This document shows positions 59,810 through 64,000 of a stretch of DNA of 64,000 bases, piece by piece. Below the pieces are notes generated by a model, which had not been told where the DNA came from, searched no databases, and saw only the letters and a list, made by a program, of their open reading frames with translations. The position numbers were made by a program, and so were the translations under genes. Source of the DNA: Asterella californica. Taxonomy: Eukaryota > Streptophyta > Marchantiopsida > Marchantiales > Aytoniaceae. The stretch covers positions 11,656,001 through 11,720,000 of the forward strand of contig JAYKYS010000007.1 in the NCBI GenBank assembly GCA_036924285.1. The letters run 5' to 3'. How positions within the stretch are numbered: position 1 is the first letter of the stretch; the number at the start of each line of letters is the position of its first letter.

Positions 59810-62800
59810 CTACCATGTCTCATGATCGGGAGATGTAGTCATTCTGATGGCAGTAGCGGCACCTACGTTCAGATTCCTGAACGTTATAAACGCATACGAG
59901 AGAGGAGCTACAGAGATGGGCTTAGAGCTGTCAGTCTTCAGTGCACGTGGCACAACGTCTGGAATCTCTCCGGAGGCAGTCAATTTGAGTGACTTCCCAT
60001 TCAGCAAGACAACCTTGCTAGTCAGGTTTCTATTTGGAGCACTCATATGATATTCCTGTCGGACACCTGAGCGGTCTGAGGCCCCAACAAAATCTACGGT
60101 CAGATTGTATCTCTTGGTCTTGCTGTAGTTGAGGAGCAGCAGTGTCAACCCGCTCTGCGAAACACGCCCTCAACGGTGTAAGTCGCAGCTGAAGAAAAAA
60201 TGGTGTGGTATTCTAGACATCCAACAACCGAAACATTGCATCCGATCTACAGCTAGAGGAGTAATTTCTTCACTATTCGGGAGAGCTCTTGTATTCTTAA
60301 GCTTCAAATCACAATCTCACTCACTGTATTTAGACCAAGAGCTTACTCTCTTGGTCTAAGTACGCCGGAAGCGCAACTCCAGAGCACTTATATCGATATT
60401 GAAACTTGAACGTATAATTGGTACATTACATACACGTTTCACCACAAATATACTCTACGTACTCTGGCTAGCTAGTCGATGGATGCAAGGAATGATCATA
60501 CCTTGGAGTGTCTCTTGCTGTGCCCGTAGGCTCTGATCTCATTGGTTCCCTTGACAGAAACGTCATACACTACTTTTCCCATCAGTTTGCGCCACAAAAG
60601 GGCTCTGTAAACGAAGTGCGGATGATATATAATCAAGATAAGCTTCGGATCATGAGCAGAATGGAGGATTGTCAATTGCAAGTTTGCAACCTATACATGA
60701 GTTAGAAACAGAGGAGGCAGATCCTTACTCACTCTAGATATTGTGGTCTGGGATGGAACATTCCTCTAGCAGAGATAAAAGACTTGCAACTGAGACTGCA
60801 AGTAAACTTCTCAAAACCTACTTACTAGTAAGCGAGAAGGAGAAAGAGCATCCGAACATGCAGAAACAAATAACTAGATTACATGCCCGAGGGCCGGTAA
60901 AACCAGTGTGAACTCAACATGAACACGAGGTCGACGGTGCAAATGCACTTGACAAAAGGATTACACGTGCAGTTGCGTAACGCACCCATAGTAGTCTGGG
61001 TTGGGAACGAAATTGTAAGTATCGATCATCCCGTAAAAGCCTCCGACAAATGTCTGCCTGCAGAATGCTTGATTCTTAAGCACGGCTGCCTTACCAAGCA
61101 TATCCAGGTACCTACATAACAACTTCAGTTAGAGCGGCCGATCAAGTCTAGAGCGCTTAAGCTTGTCAAGCACTAATCAGTCGTTTCAAGTTGCTCCAAC
61201 ACCTTAAAGTACTATTGGTGTTCTGAGAACAATTGCAGTTGTGACATTGTTCACTAGCTTGAAAGTAAGTAAATCATTCTGATGCAACCTTCTATGGAAA
61301 GAAAAGACTTTACGAACTCGTCCTGCCGGAGCGAAGTAAACGCGCACTTGAATAGGTTAAAGACCATAACCTAAAGCTTCATTCGTTGTACATACACTGG
61401 CCGGGGAATTCAGTTCCTAACCATCTTTTACGGGGTATATAACTTGAAGACAGTCTTTTACAGGGTATATAACTTGAAGACAGTTTTCAGCGTTATCGCT
61501 AAGTATATAATAATCTGATTTTCTCTTTAATAGAATACATGACGTCGAGTAACAGAAAAACTTACCAGAAGGCCATGACGTAAGAATTCGTGACTCCACT
61601 ACCACCACTGTTGAAAGCGCCACCAGATTCACCAACCCAAGCAACTGTTTCAGGATAGTCTTCCAACACCTCGTTGAAAGCTTTGTAGACCTCAGTCTCG
61701 TTCTGGGCAATTGGAAGACTCAGGATGTTTGCAATCAAGCTGTTTGGGTCAGTGGCGCCTGCCACAAGGACGAAGTGAAGCCATTCAGGATTCAGATTTG
61801 CTTTCAGGAAAAAGCAAAGATTGTGTTTAAAAGCATGGAGCAGCTTACAAGTGACTTATTTACCAGGTACGAGATGTTCTGAATCATCTGATCATGAACT
61901 TGCGTCACGTATCCAGATTACAGATTACGCCGTAGTTGCCGATCGAGACTAGTTGGAAACCATAATGATATTCATTAATCCAGTGCTTAGAAACAGTCAC
62001 GGGATAATATACAGGTGGTGCAGGAGTCCAAACCTGGACCCAAGTTGTAGCTATGCCTTGTGAGAACATCGACCACGGCTTCACGTGAAAGCTCCAGAAA
62101 TTTGGGAAGCTGGGTTTCCGTGAGGTCATAAAGCATATCCGGTGCAATGAGTAGCGGCTTCTTGAGGGGGGCTGGATAAAGTTCATCCACAATCTTTCGG
62201 AATTTTTTTATGTCATCAGCATAGTCTTCTGGCCGTACCGCTTTGTCAATAGTAATATCCCCGAGTATCTCATTTCCTGTATATATAATACCCCATTTGC
62301 AGGTCACTTCTGAGATTAGAGGGCTGGAGCTGAAACGTGTAGACGCTTCAGAAGTGTAAATGGTAGCATAACATGCAGCTTCTAATACGTGATTAATATA
62401 TTCAGAGGACGTCAGTTTTCGATCGCTGCTAGCTAGCTAATAGCGCAGGAGTCATCAGTAAAAGAATTCAGTGTACGTACATCAAAAGAAAGAAGAGAAT
62501 GTTTAAATGCATACTGAACATTCATACTTCAAGAGAGGCTAGCCAGTCGCAATGGATGGGTCGTCATGGAAAGTACGTAGAATTTCGATCTTACCTATCT
62601 CCCAGCCTGTGATCGGATAACCTTTCTCGACAGCGTACTTCACCAAGTTATAGGTGTTGGTCGTTATCCAGGGGCCGGTGGCGTTGCCCTCAGGCTCTTT
62701 AGAATTCGCACGACCATACAGATTGTTGAGACCAAACGCCACTGTGACACTGCAAGGAAAAACCAGAAATTAACCTCTTGAACTCCCTTTCCTACGTACT

Positions 62801-64000
62801 AACCAGCTGGGTGAATGTTTTAGAAGTGCGTGGCATGCATTAACTTACAACGACGAGTCAACCGCTACCGGATTCCACAGAGCGAGTCAACTCCGGATCA
62901 CTAATAGAAATTAAACTCTCGTCGCCGAGAGAGATCTGAATGACATCACTACTCTTCCTGTGAACGAAGTAATTTCACGATCACAAGAGTGCGTACCCGG
63001 CCTTCTTCCAGAATGCGTTGAGAGCGTCGAATCGTTGCATGGTGAGGCAGCCCCCGGTGAAACCATACAGAGCGGACTCATTGTACACGAAATCACGGCA
63101 CGGTTCGCTTGGAATTGCCTTTCCGATATCGTACACCACCAGATTCCCCAGAGTTCCTCCGGCTCTTAACGTGACAGGCGACAACCCTGCATGCATGCAC
63201 GCTCTCCACAGTTTAGTGGTACTCACCCAGATTACTTCCGCCATCTCTCCATCACTTCGAATTTCGTATAGGAGAACTCCAGCAGGCCTAGGTTCTCCTC
63301 TCGTCTTGGGTTGAACCGCGATGATACCGTAAACAAACGAGAAGTCTTCAGCCTCTGCCGGTTATATGACAAACTAAAGCTCATTGCGCATAAGCTTTTC
63401 AGTTCCACATAATCCGGATCCTACTAGAAATAAATAAATAAATAAATAACTATTGTCCATCGGAACAGCCACGTTAAAACGCATTCTAGCCCCTTAATTA
63501 TTTTCATGATAACAGTGGCATCGGAAAAGGAGTCAAACCTTGAAGAGCTCGCATCAAAATGGGGTTCTCCAGATCCTGCAAACATCAGCATTCCCAGACA
63601 TCAGCATTCACGTCCTCTTGTGGTCCCACTGCAGTTCGATCACTAACAAGTGGGTGTTCAAATCTACGGTTAAAGATATAAGTCAACCATGAGGTACCTA
63701 GTTACTTTATGCAAAGCAGCGAATCAGCAGCCGGTCTCAGGGAAACGAAGGTGTTGAGAGCAACTGGTGTGGACTAATCGGTGCACCATGCGCATCACGC
63801 AACTACAGGTTCAGGCAATATATGCAAGGCTCTATGCCGTAATAAAGCGAAACACGGGAACGACTACTGTAGTCGCGCTGATCATGAAGGGTGGCAACTA
63901 GAATTATCAACACACCACATCCTCCTGATCATATCCTCCCTGCGGAGCGAGAGTTCCAGACGTCCAGTTGCAACTGGAAGATGCAGAAACATGTACAGCT
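59810..64000 (-). CDS. Heparanase-like protein (GH79), copy B, exons 2-8; exon 1 beyond the window
   Basis: Same family and layout as copy A, but open wherever it can be read. Exons (minus): 63244-62997, 62749-62595, 62276-62034, 61758-61566, 61111-60986, 60604-60502, 60154-59810. Residue 157 is Gln, not stop. It keeps the conserved pieces GGTLGNLVVYDIG, WEIGNE (acid/base Glu), WVGESGGAFNSGG (nucleophile Glu) and FCRQTFVGGFYG, and ends PDHETW. Protein differences from copy A include Thr/Ala, several in CRDFVYNESALYGF, Pro/Ser in exon 4, Ser/Ala in exon 7 and Lys/Thr in exon 8. The window stops inside intron 1, so signal peptide and promoter cannot be judged. By family it should be a secreted or apoplastic beta-glucuronidase acting on uronic-acid-containing glycans; the substrate is not deducible. 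Confidence 0.88.
60330..60359. repeat. Perfect 12-bp hairpin in intron 7, copy B
   Basis: Identical in sequence and position to the hairpin in copy A: stems 60,330-60,341 and 60,348-60,359, 6-nt loop. Confidence 0.8.
61424..61483. repeat. 30-bp tandem duplication in intron 5 of copy B
   Basis: Two adjacent 30-bp units (61,424-61,453 and 61,454-61,483) differ at one base. Copy A has only one. The copy C remnant breaks off within the same word (CTTTTACAGGGT), so this short sequence sits at a recurrent breakpoint. Confidence 0.85.

Larger units (their letters stand above)
58459..64000. repeat. Segmental duplication, unit B (continues past the window)
   Basis: Near-identical to 44,759-50,820. 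In the coding exons I counted 1 difference in 345 bp of exon 8 and 1 in 243 bp of exon 4, but 12 in 248 bp of exon 2. Unit B lacks the 563-bp intron-1 segment and has an extra 30-bp tandem repeat in intron 5. Confidence 0.95.

Noticed and set aside
1..64000. CRISPR arrays, bacterial operons, ribosome binding sites
   Set aside because: The window is eukaryotic: spliced plant genes, plant-type retroelements and no regularly spaced short repeats.

Overview
This is nuclear DNA of a land plant, most likely a bryophyte such as a moss. The two recognisable genes are plant-type: a fused amine-oxidase/cyclopropane-fatty-acid synthase, and heparanase-like (GH79) genes with plant motif wording. Both are split by many GT-AG introns, mostly 100-900 bp, and lie in a sea of decayed transposons. 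The species is not determinable from the sequence alone.

Positions 1-33 kb hold no gene I can support. This stretch is a graveyard of mobile elements: two related gag relics with CCHC zinc knuckles (about 1.4-2.3 kb and 31.8-32.9 kb), a DUF4283-like fragment next to an oppositely oriented zinc knuckle (10.8-11.5 kb), a MITE with 57-bp terminal inverted repeats (15.3-15.6 kb), a gypsy-like LTR element with an initiator-Met-type primer binding site and a gag relic (16.8-19.6 kb), and a decayed PIF/Harbinger-type transposon with trihelix/Myb-like and DDE relics (24.7-26.3 kb). Several strong hairpins also occur here.

Positions 34,347-42,809 (+) hold one gene that appears intact. I could assemble 24 exons, all GT-AG and in phase, giving 878 codons. 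It encodes the plant-type fusion of an FAD amine-oxidase-like domain with an S-adenosylmethionine-dependent cyclopropane fatty acid synthase.

Positions 44.1 kb to the end carry heparanase-like sequence on the minus strand in three states. A remnant (44.13-44.76 kb) holds one frameshifted exon. Copy A (46,112-51,140) has all eight exons but a nonsense codon in exon 2. Copy B (59,810 to beyond the window end) is open in exons 2-8; its exon 1 lies outside. A and B belong to a recent tandem segmental duplication with a 13.7-kb period (starts at about 44,759 and 58,459). It is nearly identical except for a divergent exon 2 and a 563-bp indel in intron 1. Between them (51.2-58.4 kb) lie more transposon relics and one long unrecognised reading frame (57,448-58,068) interrupted by a single stop.

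The two gene families do not form an obvious pathway: one modifies membrane lipids, the other is a secreted glycoside hydrolase.
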